DNA of 64,000 nt from Neptuniibacter caesariensis (GTDB lineage Bacteria > Pseudomonadota > Gammaproteobacteria > Pseudomonadales > Balneatricaceae): the NCBI RefSeq assembly GCF_000153345.1, contig NZ_CH724127.1:532187-596186 (forward strand), read 5' to 3'. A program made the position numbers and the translations under genes. The notes under the pieces were generated by a model. It was given only the letters and a program-made list of their open reading frames with translations. It searched no databases and was not told the origin of the DNA. Every line of letters starts with the position of its first letter. The stretch's first letter is position 1. Shown in pieces: positions 36,738 through 45,817 of the stretch.

Positions 36738-37784
36738 TTACTCTGAGGTGCGTCGCCGGTATGCAGTGGGTGTTTCACCGGTCCAGCGTTTGAAGGCCCT
36801 ATTGAAGTGGGCAGGGTCTGAAAACCCAAGCGAATAGGCTATTTGGGTAAAAGGCTGTCTGGAATGCTGCAGATATTGTCGGGCCAGTTCTTCACGAATA
36901 TTATCGCGGAGCTCCTGTAGCGTCGTTCCCTGTTGGCTGAGTTTGTATTGCAGGGTTCTCGGAGGAATCGATAGCGCCTGAGAGACGCCGTCCATTGTAG
37001 TGATACCTAGTGGCATTAATTCGATCAAGCAACTACGAACCTGACCACAGATATCGTTTAACTGCATTTTGTGTAGATAGGCTTCGACCAATTTATCGTT
37101 CTGCTCGGCCAGAGAAGTATTCCCCGTTGGCAGTGTTTCATGCAAGGTCGTTCTATCAAAAACAAGTTGATTGCGTTGTGCAGAGAATTCAACAGGACAG
37201 TTAAAAAAATCATCCCAACATGTGGGATTATCGGGTCGAGCGCGGGTTAAGGTCGCTTTTATCGGCGCAAAGCTCGGGGCGGACATGTCTCTAAACATCT
37301 TGACCACAGCGCCAAGGAAGTAGTCTACACCCTCAGCGGCAACCAGATCTTTGCCTTCGGATTGTTTTACGTCCATGGAAAAGTGCAGCAACCCTTGTTC
37401 AGAATCAAGATGCAGATGGCAGCCATCGTTAAGTAAAACTTCAAATCTGACCATACGTTTCAGAGCCTCGCTGAGACTATTGCTTGCCCATAATGAGAAA
37501 CCCAAAGCGTGGAAAGTGGTAGGGCAGACGAAACGAGCTACCTGTAGGCCTATATCTTCCTGTTTAGTTTCTGCCAGGGCTAATTGCCATAAACGACGAG
37601 TGTGGTCAGCATTAAATCGGGCTTCGCAGTTGAACCTTTCTTCAAGATCGACCCCTGCCTCATGAAGCAGGGCGTCCCCATCACAGCCAATTGCATCCAG
37701 TGCTCTGCCTACAGCAACAGACCAGCCACCGATGACGGTAGAGGTCAGGGTCATATGTTCAGCACTGTTATGGGGTTTGCTCAT
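36738..37784 (-). CDS. AraC-family transcriptional regulator (OruR/ArgR-like, arabinose-binding-domain type)
   Basis: A regulator of 348 residues (from 37784) with an N-terminal ligand-binding domain (VGRALDAIGCDGDALLHEAGVD... typical of this subfamily) and a C-terminal double HTH: SQALSIPPRTLQYKLSQQG, then QIAYSLGFSDPAHFNRAFKRWTGETP. It lies upstream of hpaD on the same strand. The start is uncertain: an ATG at 37841 overlapping the stop of the previous gene would add 19 residues and permit translational coupling. AGTTAATATATTAACT, a perfect palindrome at the 37784 start, could be an autoregulatory site. Confidence 0.9.
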   Translation of the reverse strand: MSKPHNSAEHMTLTSTVIGGWSVAVGRALDAIGCDGDALLHEAGVDLEERFNCEARFNADHTRRLWQLALAETKQEDIGLQVARFVCPTTFHALGFSLWASNSLSEALKRMVRFEVLLNDGCHLHLDSEQGLLHFSMDVKQSEGKDLVAAEGVDYFLGAVVKMFRDMSAPSFAPIKATLTRARPDNPTCWDDFFNCPVEFSAQRNQLVFDRTTLHETLPTGNTSLAEQNDKLVEAYLHKMQLNDICGQVRSCLIELMPLGITTMDGVSQALSIPPRTLQYKLSQQGTTLQELRDNIREELARQYLQHSRQPFTQIAYSLGFSDPAHFNRAFKRWTGETPTAYRRRTSE

Positions 37785-37833
37785 AGTTAATATATTAACT
37801 TGCGACTGTGCTGATCTCCAGTTAGACCTTAAA

Positions 37834-38070
37834 TTAAGCATCCTGTAGAAGCGTTATAAATGACGACGGATCCTGCTCCAGATTACTAAATTCGCTAATC
37901 CGATGTCGCCTATTAGGGTTAAGATCTTTAACCGTCGCTTTGACCAGATGGCCACGTTGTAAGAGTTGCTGAACCTGATAGCCCTGTTCGGCAAATAGTT
38001 TCTTTATCGCGTGATTAATAGTTAAGCGGTTTTGCTCGGTTAATCCAAACAGAAAGCCTGTAATTTGCAT
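37834..38070 (-). CDS. uncharacterised small protein
   Basis: A 78-residue basic protein of unknown family (MQITGFLFGLTEQ..., LQRGHLVKATVKDLNPN). It is supported as a gene by the strong ribosome site GGGGAGGT before its ATG, and by overlapping the possible upstream start of the AraC gene by 8 nt. No motif suggests a role. Confidence 0.6.
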   Translation of the reverse strand: MQITGFLFGLTEQNRLTINHAIKKLFAEQGYQVQQLLQRGHLVKATVKDLNPNRRHRISEFSNLEQDPSSFITLLQDA

Positions 38071-38189
38071 AATTTACCTCCCCAAAGATCCATGAACATT
38101 TTCTTAGGAAAGAGCGAAGACGTCTGTACTGGATTGTGCATACAGAGGTGGCCAACTAGACTGGTTTGGGTCGATTTAAGGAGGATAAA

Positions 38190-38555
38190 ATGGATTTTGA
38201 ATTCTATGCACAGCGTGTGTTTGTGACTGGTTTTACTGAGGCCGTAGAGTTTTACAGCAAAGTTTTTTCTCGGGAGCCTGAATTTTCTGATCAGTCCTTA
38301 GGTTGGGCTGAATTTAATTTAGGTGGGGCGAAGCTGGCGCTGGAAAGGCTGGATGCTGATTCGGATGAAGTTAAAGAACTGGTTGGACGTTTCGTCGGGA
38401 TTAGCCTGCAAGTTGAGGACGTAAGCCAGTCGTATCGTGAGCTTGTAGAGCAGGGTGTTAAGTTTACCGGGGAGCCAGAGAAACAGGTATGGGGTGGAAC
38501 CCTGGCCCATTTCTCTGATCCTGAGGGTAATGTGATCTCACTGTTCAGTATGTGA
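38190..38555 (+). CDS. VOC-family (glyoxalase/bleomycin-resistance fold) protein
   Basis: A 121-residue single VOC domain: FVTGFTEAVEFYSKVF, LGGAKLALE and FSDPEGNVISLF, where the terminal Glu/Asp region often binds metal. The substrate is unknown. The start at 38190 follows an excellent AAGGAGG; the frame extends upstream but has no comparable signal. It converges on yejK with 1 nt between stops. Confidence 0.88.
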   Translation: MDFEFYAQRVFVTGFTEAVEFYSKVFSREPEFSDQSLGWAEFNLGGAKLALERLDADSDEVKELVGRFVGISLQVEDVSQSYRELVEQGVKFTGEPEKQVWGGTLAHFSDPEGNVISLFSM

Positions 38556-38556
38556 A

Positions 38557-39624
38557 TCAGTCTTCCTGTTCGAGGGCTTCGCGGATCTGATTGATCACTT
38601 TGCTCGGTAACTTATTGATAATAATTCGACCGTTATCTTCGTCAAACTCAATATCCTTGCCGGTATTGATATCGCCGAGGTTACGTTTAGTGAAGTCCAG
38701 ACACCAGTTGTCGGCTTTTACCTTTAACTTAGCAAAGCGATTGATCGTACTGGTATGCGGCTGGAACTCTTGGCTCACATTGTAGGGCCCTTTATTGGCA
38801 AATGTACCAAAGGTGCCGGCAATGGTTTCAGCCTGCTCAGGTGGGATATAGGCATCAAACAGATTCTGCACTTCATTCAGGTTAGCGGATTCTTTATCCG
38901 AACGTTGTCGCTCCAGATAGCTGACAACATCCTCAACCACTTCCTCTTTACGGTCGCTCATATTGTTCTGGTTACAGAAATCACGCGCCGCGCGAATCAG
39001 TTCGCCAGTAGACTGACGGGATGGAGTCACATCTGTACATCCGAATGCAGTTGAGAAGTAATGAGTAATCTCGCCTTTCTCCTTACTACCAATAAAGCTT
39101 AGGTAGCTGTCCTGCTTTTTCTTAAAGGTACTGATGTTGATTCGGGCACCCTGGTGCAGCTGATCAAGATTGACCTCCATAATTTCAGTCGGATGAAGGT
39201 CATTATCAAACCCGATGCCGGCCTTATCTCTGACCAATGCAATGAGCAGGTATTCATAACGGTCACTGGCATAAAGGGCAAACAGCACGTAACCACCATG
39301 GGCAGTGTGCGCAGATGGGTTGTTAATTGCGACAGCCAGTTGAGCCATGCTTTTATCGGTCAGGGCAGTGAAATCAGTCTCACTGGCTTCTGAGCCTACG
39401 AAAGTTTCAAAAGCTGAAATGAATGGGTAGCCTTCCTCGTTATCATGATTGAAAGAACCGTGGGTCAGGCTCGAACGGCGACTGAAGGCAGCATTGAGCG
39501 TTTCAAATAGCTGGTTTGCAATTGGCTCTGATGTAGGAATGATTCCGCCACGCTCAGTAATGCGCGCAGGAGCATCTTCAGACTCTTTCACCAGTTCTCT
39601 TATTGCCAGATGTTTCAGTTGCAT
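38557..39624 (-). CDS. yejK: nucleoid-associated protein YejK/NdpA
   Basis: A 355-residue member of the NdpA/YejK family (also called 37-kDa nucleoid-associated protein). Family features visible include IANQLFETLNAAFSRRSSLTHG, YVLFALYASDRYEYLLIAL, INISTFKKKQDSYLSFIG and the C-terminal WCLDFTKRNLGDINTGKDI. It associates with the nucleoid; its precise role is unclear. The ATG at 39624 has AGAGGGT upstream. Confidence 0.92.
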   Translation of the reverse strand: MQLKHLAIRELVKESEDAPARITERGGIIPTSEPIANQLFETLNAAFSRRSSLTHGSFNHDNEEGYPFISAFETFVGSEASETDFTALTDKSMAQLAVAINNPSAHTAHGGYVLFALYASDRYEYLLIALVRDKAGIGFDNDLHPTEIMEVNLDQLHQGARINISTFKKKQDSYLSFIGSKEKGEITHYFSTAFGCTDVTPSRQSTGELIRAARDFCNQNNMSDRKEEVVEDVVSYLERQRSDKESANLNEVQNLFDAYIPPEQAETIAGTFGTFANKGPYNVSQEFQPHTSTINRFAKLKVKADNWCLDFTKRNLGDINTGKDIEFDEDNGRIIINKLPSKVINQIREALEQED

Positions 39625-39729
39625 ATTGACCCTCTTTAGCAAACCACTTCATTACAGGTGATGAATTGTATTTAAAACTGTGGGGCGATGCAGTATAAAG
39701 ATGCGCAGATATCAGATCGGAACGAAATA

Positions 39730-40266
39730 ATGGCACTTAAACCTACTATCTACAAAGCAAACCTGAACCTGGTGGATATGAATCAGGATCTCTATTGCAG
39801 TGAGAAACTGACGATAGCACTGCACCCATCAGAAACGGAAACGCGGATGATGGTGCGCATTGTCGCATTTGCACTTAACTATGATACCGATCTGAGTTTC
39901 ACCAAGGGGCTGTCTACTGCGGATGAACCTGATTTATGGGTCGTTCGTCCCGATGGTTCTATCCCTTGCTGGATAGAGGTAGGGCAGGCTTCCGCTGACC
40001 GTTTACGTAAAGGGGTAAGCCGAGCGGATAAGGTGAAACTCTACGCATACGGTAGTGAGGTCGATGTTTGGTGGCCGAAACATGCATCCGATCTGAATGC
40101 ATTACCAAAAACCGAAATTTTTGCTTTTGATGCTAATGAGGCAGAGCAACTTCCGCAATTATGCGAACGAAATATGGAGCTTACTGTGACGATAAGCGAA
40201 GACCATATTTTTGTGACTTCAGATAAAGGCCAGGTAGAACTGAAACTGACAACGCTTAGTAGTTAA
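39730..40266 (+). CDS. yaeQ: YaeQ family protein
   Basis: A 178-residue YaeQ protein with a PD-(D/E)XK nuclease-like fold by family. Recognisable: MALKPTIYKANLNLVDM, LHPSETETRMMVRIVAF, EPDLWVVRPDGSIPCWIEVGQ (the D...ExG catalytic-like region), and VKLYAYGSEVDVWW. In E. coli it lies next to arfB, as here, but the two genes converge here with an 11-nt overlap. Confidence 0.93.
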   Translation: MALKPTIYKANLNLVDMNQDLYCSEKLTIALHPSETETRMMVRIVAFALNYDTDLSFTKGLSTADEPDLWVVRPDGSIPCWIEVGQASADRLRKGVSRADKVKLYAYGSEVDVWWPKHASDLNALPKTEIFAFDANEAEQLPQLCERNMELTVTISEDHIFVTSDKGQVELKLTTLSS

Positions 40267-40669
40267 CTTTGCCGCGGTTCTTTTTAACCTGACCTCGTTG
40301 GGTCTTCTTATCCATACGTTTACGCTGCGAGCTGCGGGTAGGCTTGGTTGCTCGGCGTTGCTTCTCTACCTTGGTTGCTTCTTGAATTAACAAGCATAAT
40401 CGCTGCATCGCATCTTCTTTATTGCGCTCCTGATCACGATGGTTTTGTGCTTTGATGACGATGATGCCATCAGAGGAGATGCGTTGATCACTATAAGCCA
40501 ATAGCCGTTCTTTATAGAAATCAGGCAAAGAGGAGCGCTGGATATCAAAGCGCAGATGGATTGCACTGGATACCTTATTGACGTTTTGCCCACCACTACC
40601 TTGTGCACGGATTGCATTGAACTCAAGCTCGTGGGGGTAGATAAATACTCGATTACTTATTTTCAGCAT
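40256..40669 (-). CDS. arfB: alternative ribosome-rescue peptidyl-tRNA hydrolase ArfB/YaeJ
   Basis: A 137-residue class I release-factor-like protein. The catalytic GGQ motif is in RAQGSGGQNVNKVSSA, and the long basic C-terminal tail (RRATKPTRSSQRKRMDKKT...) enters the mRNA channel of stalled ribosomes. It hydrolyses peptidyl-tRNA on non-stop complexes. Its C-terminal codons overlap the end of yaeQ on the opposite strand. Confidence 0.95.
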   Translation of the reverse strand: MLKISNRVFIYPHELEFNAIRAQGSGGQNVNKVSSAIHLRFDIQRSSLPDFYKERLLAYSDQRISSDGIIVIKAQNHRDQERNKEDAMQRLCLLIQEATKVEKQRRATKPTRSSQRKRMDKKTQRGQVKKNRGKVNY

Positions 40670-40772
40670 AACGCTATTTTAACAAGCCACGTCACAAAAA
40701 ATCTGTAGAAAGTTTGAATTACCTTAGGTTGTGAACCATTCTTGATATATTGCTCAAGATAGGGAGCTTGCT

Positions 40773-40994
40773 ATGGATAAGTGCTGTAGCCACTGCGCTG
40801 AGTTGATAAGGTCGTCTTTCAGTGTTGAACCGCATCATTATTTGAATATTGTCAGACACTCACCAGGTTCAAGTATTTACCGATGTAAGGTGTGCGATAC
40901 CATGTTTGAGTTTACTGAACATGATATTTTTCTGTTGGATGTCACTGTAGAGAAGAAGCAAGAAGGCCATTCAAATCATTCTGCCTGCGCTTAG
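40773..40994 (+). CDS. small zinc-ribbon-like protein
   Basis: A 73-residue protein with CCSHC near the start and CKVC in the middle, a spacing that suits a small zinc ribbon. The ribosome site GGGAG lies about 6 nt before the ATG. I do not recognise a family. It stands alone. Confidence 0.65.
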   Translation: MDKCCSHCAELIRSSFSVEPHHYLNIVRHSPGSSIYRCKVCDTMFEFTEHDIFLLDVTVEKKQEGHSNHSACA

Positions 40995-41049
40995 TTTTGG
41001 CAGGCAGGATCGGTGGGTATAATCTGGTTATAAGTCTGATTCCTGATCT

Positions 41050-41268
41050 TTAATCTTCGAAATCATAATCATCGAAAACATCTCTGATATCGTTTAGAAG
41101 TTCTCGTTCCTCGCGCATCGCTTCGAGACGACGCCTTTTCGCCGGATTGATACTTTCCTTGGGATATATGGTTGCATCAGAAGCGTCTTCAAATTCGTCC
41201 TCTGGCAACCAGTCTTCATTTTCGACAGTCACATCTGACTCATTACTAACGGGGCGTTGTTGGCTCAT
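41050..41268 (-). CDS. PA3496-family small acidic protein
   Basis: A 72-residue protein with an acidic N-terminal half and the conserved tail PAKRRRLEAMREERELLNDIRDVFDDYDF, which fits the PA3496 family of pseudomonads and relatives, annotated as a putative envelope-integrity protein. The function is not established. GAGG lies a few nt before the ATG. Confidence 0.75.
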   Translation of the reverse strand: MSQQRPVSNESDVTVENEDWLPEDEFEDASDATIYPKESINPAKRRRLEAMREERELLNDIRDVFDDYDFED

Positions 41269-41364
41269 AGCAATGCCTCACTGATTGAGTAAACAAACAT
41301 ACCTATAGCCTGATTATGGTACAGATTTTTGATTTGGAAAGTTTGTTGAAAGGCTTTTTTGAAA

Positions 41365-41395
41365 GTGAAAAAAAGTCGGGTAGAAACTACCCGAC
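41365..41395 (-). terminator. Rho-independent terminator, distal of a tandem pair after hupE
   Basis: GTCGGGTAG/CTACCCGAC stem with a 3-nt loop and a seven-T run in the minus direction. Confidence 0.85.
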
Positions 41396-41422
41396 GAAAC
41401 CACTTTTGGGTGATGGTACGAA

Positions 41423-41452
41423 CGAAAAAGAAGCTGGCTGCTAAGCAGCCAG
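41423..41452 (-). terminator. Rho-independent terminator, proximal of a tandem pair after hupE
   Basis: CTGGCTGC/GCAGCCAG stem with a 3-nt loop and a CTTCTTTTT tail in the minus direction, 48 nt beyond the hupE stop. Confidence 0.75.
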
Positions 41453-41499
41453 AAAAAGGGTTCAAATCAGATAGAGCGGAAGAGATGAACCCGGCGAAG

Positions 41500-42081
41500 T
41501 TAAGCGATTAAAAATGAAAAGCCAGCCAAAGCAATAATGGAACCCACGACACGATGTAGCTGCGGCATCAACTGGTTGGTGAGCTTAGTAAAGCTAACAC
41601 CAGCAAAATTAAGCAGGGCTGAAGATGTGATGAATCCCACAGCGAAGTAGGTTGCATTTGCGATGCCTATCTCAAATCCATGTGCCATGCCGTGATAAAG
41701 CGCAAACAGGCTAATCAGAGGAAGAGAGGCTGCATTAGGTAGTTTTGTTGCAAATACAATCGCAAGACCCATGATGAGTACAGAGGAGGCAATACCTGCT
41801 TCTACAAATGGGATTGCCAAGCCGTTCATGCCCAGTAAGAAACCGGCCACCAACATGATGAGAAATACACCAGGCACTTTGAAATGATCGGTCCTATGTT
41901 GCATAGCGGCCCAGATCCCGATCGCAAACATCGCAAGCAGATGATCGATACCCGTTAACGGATGGGTCAGGCCTGCGATTAAGCTTGCTTCTGTTGTCCC
42001 GCCAGTATGGGCCAGCGCAGGTGTCGCGATAAACAAGCTACCCAGAGAGATGAAGCTTTTTTGGAATAGTGTCTTGGACAT
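41500..42081 (-). CDS. hupE: HupE/UreJ-family nickel permease
   Basis: A 193-residue membrane protein with a cleavable signal peptide (to about residue 24, ALA-HTGG) and about six TM helices. The signature HPLTGIDHLLAMFAIGIWAA carries the conserved His/Asp/His of HupE/UreJ, and the exposed mature N terminus starts with His as a likely metal ligand. It should import Ni2+. UreJ and HupE cannot be separated by sequence alone, but no urease gene is present and a hydrogenase cluster lies 10 kb away. It has its own ribosome site and tandem terminators. Confidence 0.9.
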   Translation of the reverse strand: MSKTLFQKSFISLGSLFIATPALAHTGGTTEASLIAGLTHPLTGIDHLLAMFAIGIWAAMQHRTDHFKVPGVFLIMLVAGFLLGMNGLAIPFVEAGIASSVLIMGLAIVFATKLPNAASLPLISLFALYHGMAHGFEIGIANATYFAVGFITSSALLNFAGVSFTKLTNQLMPQLHRVVGSIIALAGFSFLIA

Positions 42082-42486
42082 AAGGAGATCTCCGATTAGT
42101 TATTATTGGTTGTATCCCTTTGCCTGTACCAGGTATGAGTCAAAGACTGATACTGCTAGACACCAGGGTTATTCGATTTTTAATAGTGATAGCAAGCAGG
42201 ATGCCAAAAAAACGCAACAAGGCTCTGCTACGCTTAATGACTGGTATTTCTGATGATCGCGGGGTGTTTAGTTAAGAGGAGGCGCTGCGGATCCTTTGAA
42301 ATACTGATAAGTAGCTAACCAGTATCTGGATGATTAGTTGCCATTTGCTTGAGTGAGCAGAATATTGATCCTCCTCAAAAGGTAGTAAAGCAGGTTGCTC
42401 TTATAATACCTTTGTCTAGTGTTTTTGTTTTGCTGCGCTGCAAAAAAATGTAAAATGCGGGTATCTGAGAATGAGGAAAATGCCGC
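42082..42486. other. 405-bp divergent intergenic region
   Basis: This lies between hupE (minus) and the acyltransferase gene (plus) and should hold both promoters. A GAGGAGG at about 42280 could pair with CCTCCTC at about 42370. I see no convincing ORF or RNA gene. Confidence 0.4.
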
Positions 42487-45231
42487 GTGTCTACTAAGTA
42501 TCTGAAACGCTTTTTCAAACCTTCCTGCATCGCTGTATTCGGCGCTTCTGAAAAGGAAAACAGCATGGGGGGCGTTGTAATACAAAACCTCCAGGAGAGT
42601 GGGTTTAAAGGCTCTCTATATGCCGTTAACTCTCAGGGCTATGAACAGGTACATGGGGTTTCGTGTTTCAAAAGATTAAGTGACCTTCCTGAAATGCCTG
42701 ACCTGGCCATTATATGCTCCCCTCCCGAATCGGTTGCGGACATTATCCGTGGTTTGGGTGCAAGTATGGTTAAGGCGGCGATGATACTCACTGGCGGCCT
42801 CTCGATTGCCGATGGTGATAGTAGTCAGACACTGCGTGATGAAGTGAAAGAAGCGGCTAAACCTTACGGTATTCGGATACTAGGCCCTGATTGTATGGGC
42901 TTGTTGGTGCCCGGTCACAACATGAATGCCAGCTATTCTCATGTGAACATTCTTAAGGGCAAGGTTGCTTATGTGGGTCAGTCGGGCATTTTAGGCACGG
43001 CAATGATCGATTGGGCGACCGGGCAGGAGATCGGATTCTCGCATTTCCTGACCTTGGGTGATGGTGCTGATGTTGATATGCCATCTGTGATCGACTATCT
43101 GGCACAGGACCCTTATACCCACGCAATATTGTTGCAGCTTAACCGTGTTGATGGTTCGGCGCGCGATTTTCTTTCAGCTGTTCGTTCTGCCTCGCGTAAC
43201 AAGCTGGTACTGGTATTAAAAAATGACACCTTTGTCGGTGAAAAGTCCGGTACTGAGCTGGCACCGGGTATCCATGATGACGACCAGGTTTATGATGCGG
43301 CACTGCGCCGTGCCGGCGTTGTGCGTGTTGAAACCTCGGATGAGTTGTTTAATGCGCTGGAAACCCTGACACGTATGAAGCCAATGCGTGGTGAGCGATT
43401 GGCTATTCTGTCTAATGGCACAGGCCCCAATGCGCTGGCGACTGAAAAACTCCTTGAGCAGGGCGGCCAGTTAGCGAAGCTGACTGAAGATTCAATAGCC
43501 CAGTTATCTGAAATACTGCCATCGCACTGGAACCGTTCAAACCCTGTCGATCTGAATGCTGATGCAGATCCAGCCCGCTTTGCCGAAGCGGTTAGAATTC
43601 TGACCAAAGATAAAAACGTAGATGCAGTACTGATGTTACATGCACCCACCCGGCTAGCGCCTTCGGTAGAGACCGCTGACCAGGTGATTCAGATTGCCCG
43701 TAAAACGCCGCGTAATGTGCTGACCTGCTTTATGGGACGCGCAACAGCGATTGAGGCACGTAATCACTGTAACTCAGCAGGTATCTCGACCTTCCTGACC
43801 CCTGAAGAGTCTGTCGACGCGTTTATGCATATGGTGGATTTTCACCGTAATCAGGATGTGATGCGCCAGACACCACCTCCGTACATTGAGCAAAATACGC
43901 CAAACCATGTTAAAGCAAGAGAGCTGATTCAGACTGCTTTAAGCGAGAAACGGGACTACCTTAGCCATGCTGAGGCTTGTTCGTTACTGGATCTGTACGA
44001 TATTCCGGTCAGTAATACTTATTACAGCCATAGTATCGACGAAATTGTTCAGCACTCGGCAACCATCGATAGCTCTGTGCGGATAAAAGCGTTGCATAAG
44101 CAAAATGTCTATCCGTTCAGTTATGATCATCAGGGTAGTCAGCGCTGGCGAGATATTGCCTACGACCTTTACTCTGCAACAGAAGTTGAACATGCAACAA
44201 CCCAGCTTTCATACCGACTGGCCGAAAGCCATAGTGCGGAAGAGCAGATGGGCTTCTGTATTCAGCAGATGAAACGTGGTTTCCAATCACTACAAATCAA
44301 CGTCGGTATTACGCGTGATCCGACATTTGGCCCGGTGATTGTTTTCGGCGCCGGTGGGCATACGGTGGATGTATTAGCCGATCGGCATGTCATGCTGCCA
44401 CCTTTAAATATGGCGCTGGCGAAGGAGTTAATCCGTCAATCCCGAATCTGCCAGATTATTCAGGAGAACAGCTATCGCCCTGAGCAGGATATCGAACATA
44501 TCTGCCAGTTGTTGTTGAACCTGTCTGAGATGATTGTCGATCTACCGCACCTGAAATGCCTTGAGATCAATCCTTTGTTGGTCAATAAGGCTGGCCTGTT
44601 AGCAACCGATGTGGCGGTATCCCTCTCCGATGAAGAGGGTAGCTTGTCGATCTCTCCATATCCTGAACATCTCACCGAAGAGGTGACCTTGAAACGCTCT
44701 GGACGTAAGGCGATCATGCGCGCGATTCGGGGTGAGGATGAACCGAATCACCTTGAGTTCTATAACAAGCTTAGCCCGCAGTCGATTCGCCTGAGATACT
44801 TCTATAGCCGCGGTGTCCCCACGCACCAGGAATTAGCTAACTGGACGCAGATCGACTACGACCGTGAGATGGCTTTCATTATCTCTGTTCCTCGCGAAGA
44901 GGATCATGGCATGGAAACATTAGGTGTCGTACGCGCAGTCACCGATGCTGATAATGTCCGTTCTGAATTTAGTGTAGTTATCCGCGATGATCTTCAGGGT
45001 GAGGGGCTGGGTGTAGCGCTAATGAGCAAGATCATCGAGTACTGTAAAGGTCGGGGTACCTTGCAGATTATTGGTTCAACACTGCCCAGCAATAAAGGCA
45101 TGCAAAACCTGGCTAAGAAGCTCGGTTTTGAGAACAGCTTTAATGTTGAAGAAGATGTTGTGGATATGAAGATGATGTTGAATTCACCTACCGAAGACTG
45201 GCAGAAAATCCGCCTTAACTTGCCGCACTAA
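42487..45231 (+). CDS. Pat-like protein lysine acetyltransferase (acyl-CoA synthetase-like plus GNAT domain)
   Basis: A 914-residue protein with the order CoA-binding domain (about 1-130, KPSCIAVFGASEKENSMGG), succinyl-CoA-ligase-like domains (GPDCMGLLVPG, YVGQSGILGTAM, SNGTGPNALATEKLL), an ATP-grasp region (about 480-700) and a C-terminal GNAT domain (about 740-900, VIRDDLQGEGLGVALMSKIIE with the acetyl-CoA loop). This is the architecture of E. coli PatZ/YfiQ and Salmonella Pat, which acetylate acetyl-CoA synthetase and other proteins. Start is GTG with AGGAAAA upstream. Single gene. Confidence 0.93.
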   Translation: MSTKYLKRFFKPSCIAVFGASEKENSMGGVVIQNLQESGFKGSLYAVNSQGYEQVHGVSCFKRLSDLPEMPDLAIICSPPESVADIIRGLGASMVKAAMILTGGLSIADGDSSQTLRDEVKEAAKPYGIRILGPDCMGLLVPGHNMNASYSHVNILKGKVAYVGQSGILGTAMIDWATGQEIGFSHFLTLGDGADVDMPSVIDYLAQDPYTHAILLQLNRVDGSARDFLSAVRSASRNKLVLVLKNDTFVGEKSGTELAPGIHDDDQVYDAALRRAGVVRVETSDELFNALETLTRMKPMRGERLAILSNGTGPNALATEKLLEQGGQLAKLTEDSIAQLSEILPSHWNRSNPVDLNADADPARFAEAVRILTKDKNVDAVLMLHAPTRLAPSVETADQVIQIARKTPRNVLTCFMGRATAIEARNHCNSAGISTFLTPEESVDAFMHMVDFHRNQDVMRQTPPPYIEQNTPNHVKARELIQTALSEKRDYLSHAEACSLLDLYDIPVSNTYYSHSIDEIVQHSATIDSSVRIKALHKQNVYPFSYDHQGSQRWRDIAYDLYSATEVEHATTQLSYRLAESHSAEEQMGFCIQQMKRGFQSLQINVGITRDPTFGPVIVFGAGGHTVDVLADRHVMLPPLNMALAKELIRQSRICQIIQENSYRPEQDIEHICQLLLNLSEMIVDLPHLKCLEINPLLVNKAGLLATDVAVSLSDEEGSLSISPYPEHLTEEVTLKRSGRKAIMRAIRGEDEPNHLEFYNKLSPQSIRLRYFYSRGVPTHQELANWTQIDYDREMAFIISVPREEDHGMETLGVVRAVTDADNVRSEFSVVIRDDLQGEGLGVALMSKIIEYCKGRGTLQIIGSTLPSNKGMQNLAKKLGFENSFNVEEDVVDMKMMLNSPTEDWQKIRLNLPH

Positions 45232-45237
45232 TCGATG

Positions 45238-45270
45238 ATTCCCGCGACATAGGCTCTATGTGGCGGGAAT
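45238..45270. terminator. long hairpin between convergent genes
   Basis: ATTCCCGC...GCGGGAAT with ACATAG/CTATGT continuing the stem after one mismatch. It occupies the whole gap between stop codons and has no T-run. Confidence 0.5.
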
Positions 45271-45674
45271 TAGTGTTGATTCAACTCGGTTAGCAATGAA
45301 CGGGCTGTTCGTTCCATTTTATCTAAGCTGACATTCGCTTTACTCAGAAAATCTTTACTGTAGTGCTCTGGGTCAGCCCAGTGTTTGCCACTAATCTGAC
45401 AGCGCTTCGCCAGCTTATGTAACCCTAAATCCTCCAAAGCAAACCCCAGTTCTGTCCAGAGCAGGGTGAGATGGCGCTCGGTCTTGTGCTCGCGTTTACC
45501 TTCATCGTTAAGCTGTCTGATATAAACGGAAGTTTCCCTGGAGGCGGAAATGACTTTTCGCAGGGCGGATATGGAATCCTGTTTCCGCATTGCCTTCGCT
45601 CTTTGTAGATTTGAGAGCCAACGAACGGCGTGAGTTAGCAGTTCGGAAAAGCTTGTACCTGGAATGGGGGCCAT
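45270..45674 (-). CDS. uncharacterised helical protein
   Basis: A 134-residue, mostly helical, charged soluble protein (ATG at 45674, with CAGGA upstream). A longer frame to 45746 exists but starts with an atypical hydrophobic stretch. I recognise no family. It follows the chemoreceptor gene on the same strand after a terminator. A four-helix arrangement is suggested by the heptad-like Leu spacing, but nothing specific. Confidence 0.6.
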   Translation of the reverse strand: MAPIPGTSFSELLTHAVRWLSNLQRAKAMRKQDSISALRKVISASRETSVYIRQLNDEGKREHKTERHLTLLWTELGFALEDLGLHKLAKRCQISGKHWADPEHYSKDFLSKANVSLDKMERTARSLLTELNQH

Positions 45675-45770
45675 CGGTTCCTGATATCCTTTTTCAAGAA
45701 GAGCGATCAATAAGGTTGGTCCCCACATAATCGCGAGGCAGGACATAACTATAAATGAGTTTCAGAGATG

Positions 45771-45793
45771 AAAAAAGCCGGCACGGGGCCGGC
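45771..45793 (-). terminator. Rho-independent terminator of the second chemoreceptor gene
   Basis: GCCGGC-type stem followed by six Ts in the minus direction, 25 nt beyond the stop at 45818. Confidence 0.85.
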
Positions 45794-45817
45794 AGAAAGT
45801 TACTTGCTGGCAACGAA

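Noticed and set aside
41265..41465. 66-codon minus-strand ORF between hupE and the PA3496-type gene
   Set aside because: It runs across a strong Rho-independent terminator hairpin, has no ribosome site and an unnatural composition.
41500..42081. Assigning the permease to urease (UreJ)
   Set aside because: No urease gene is in the window while a large hydrogenase cluster is; the family itself does not discriminate.
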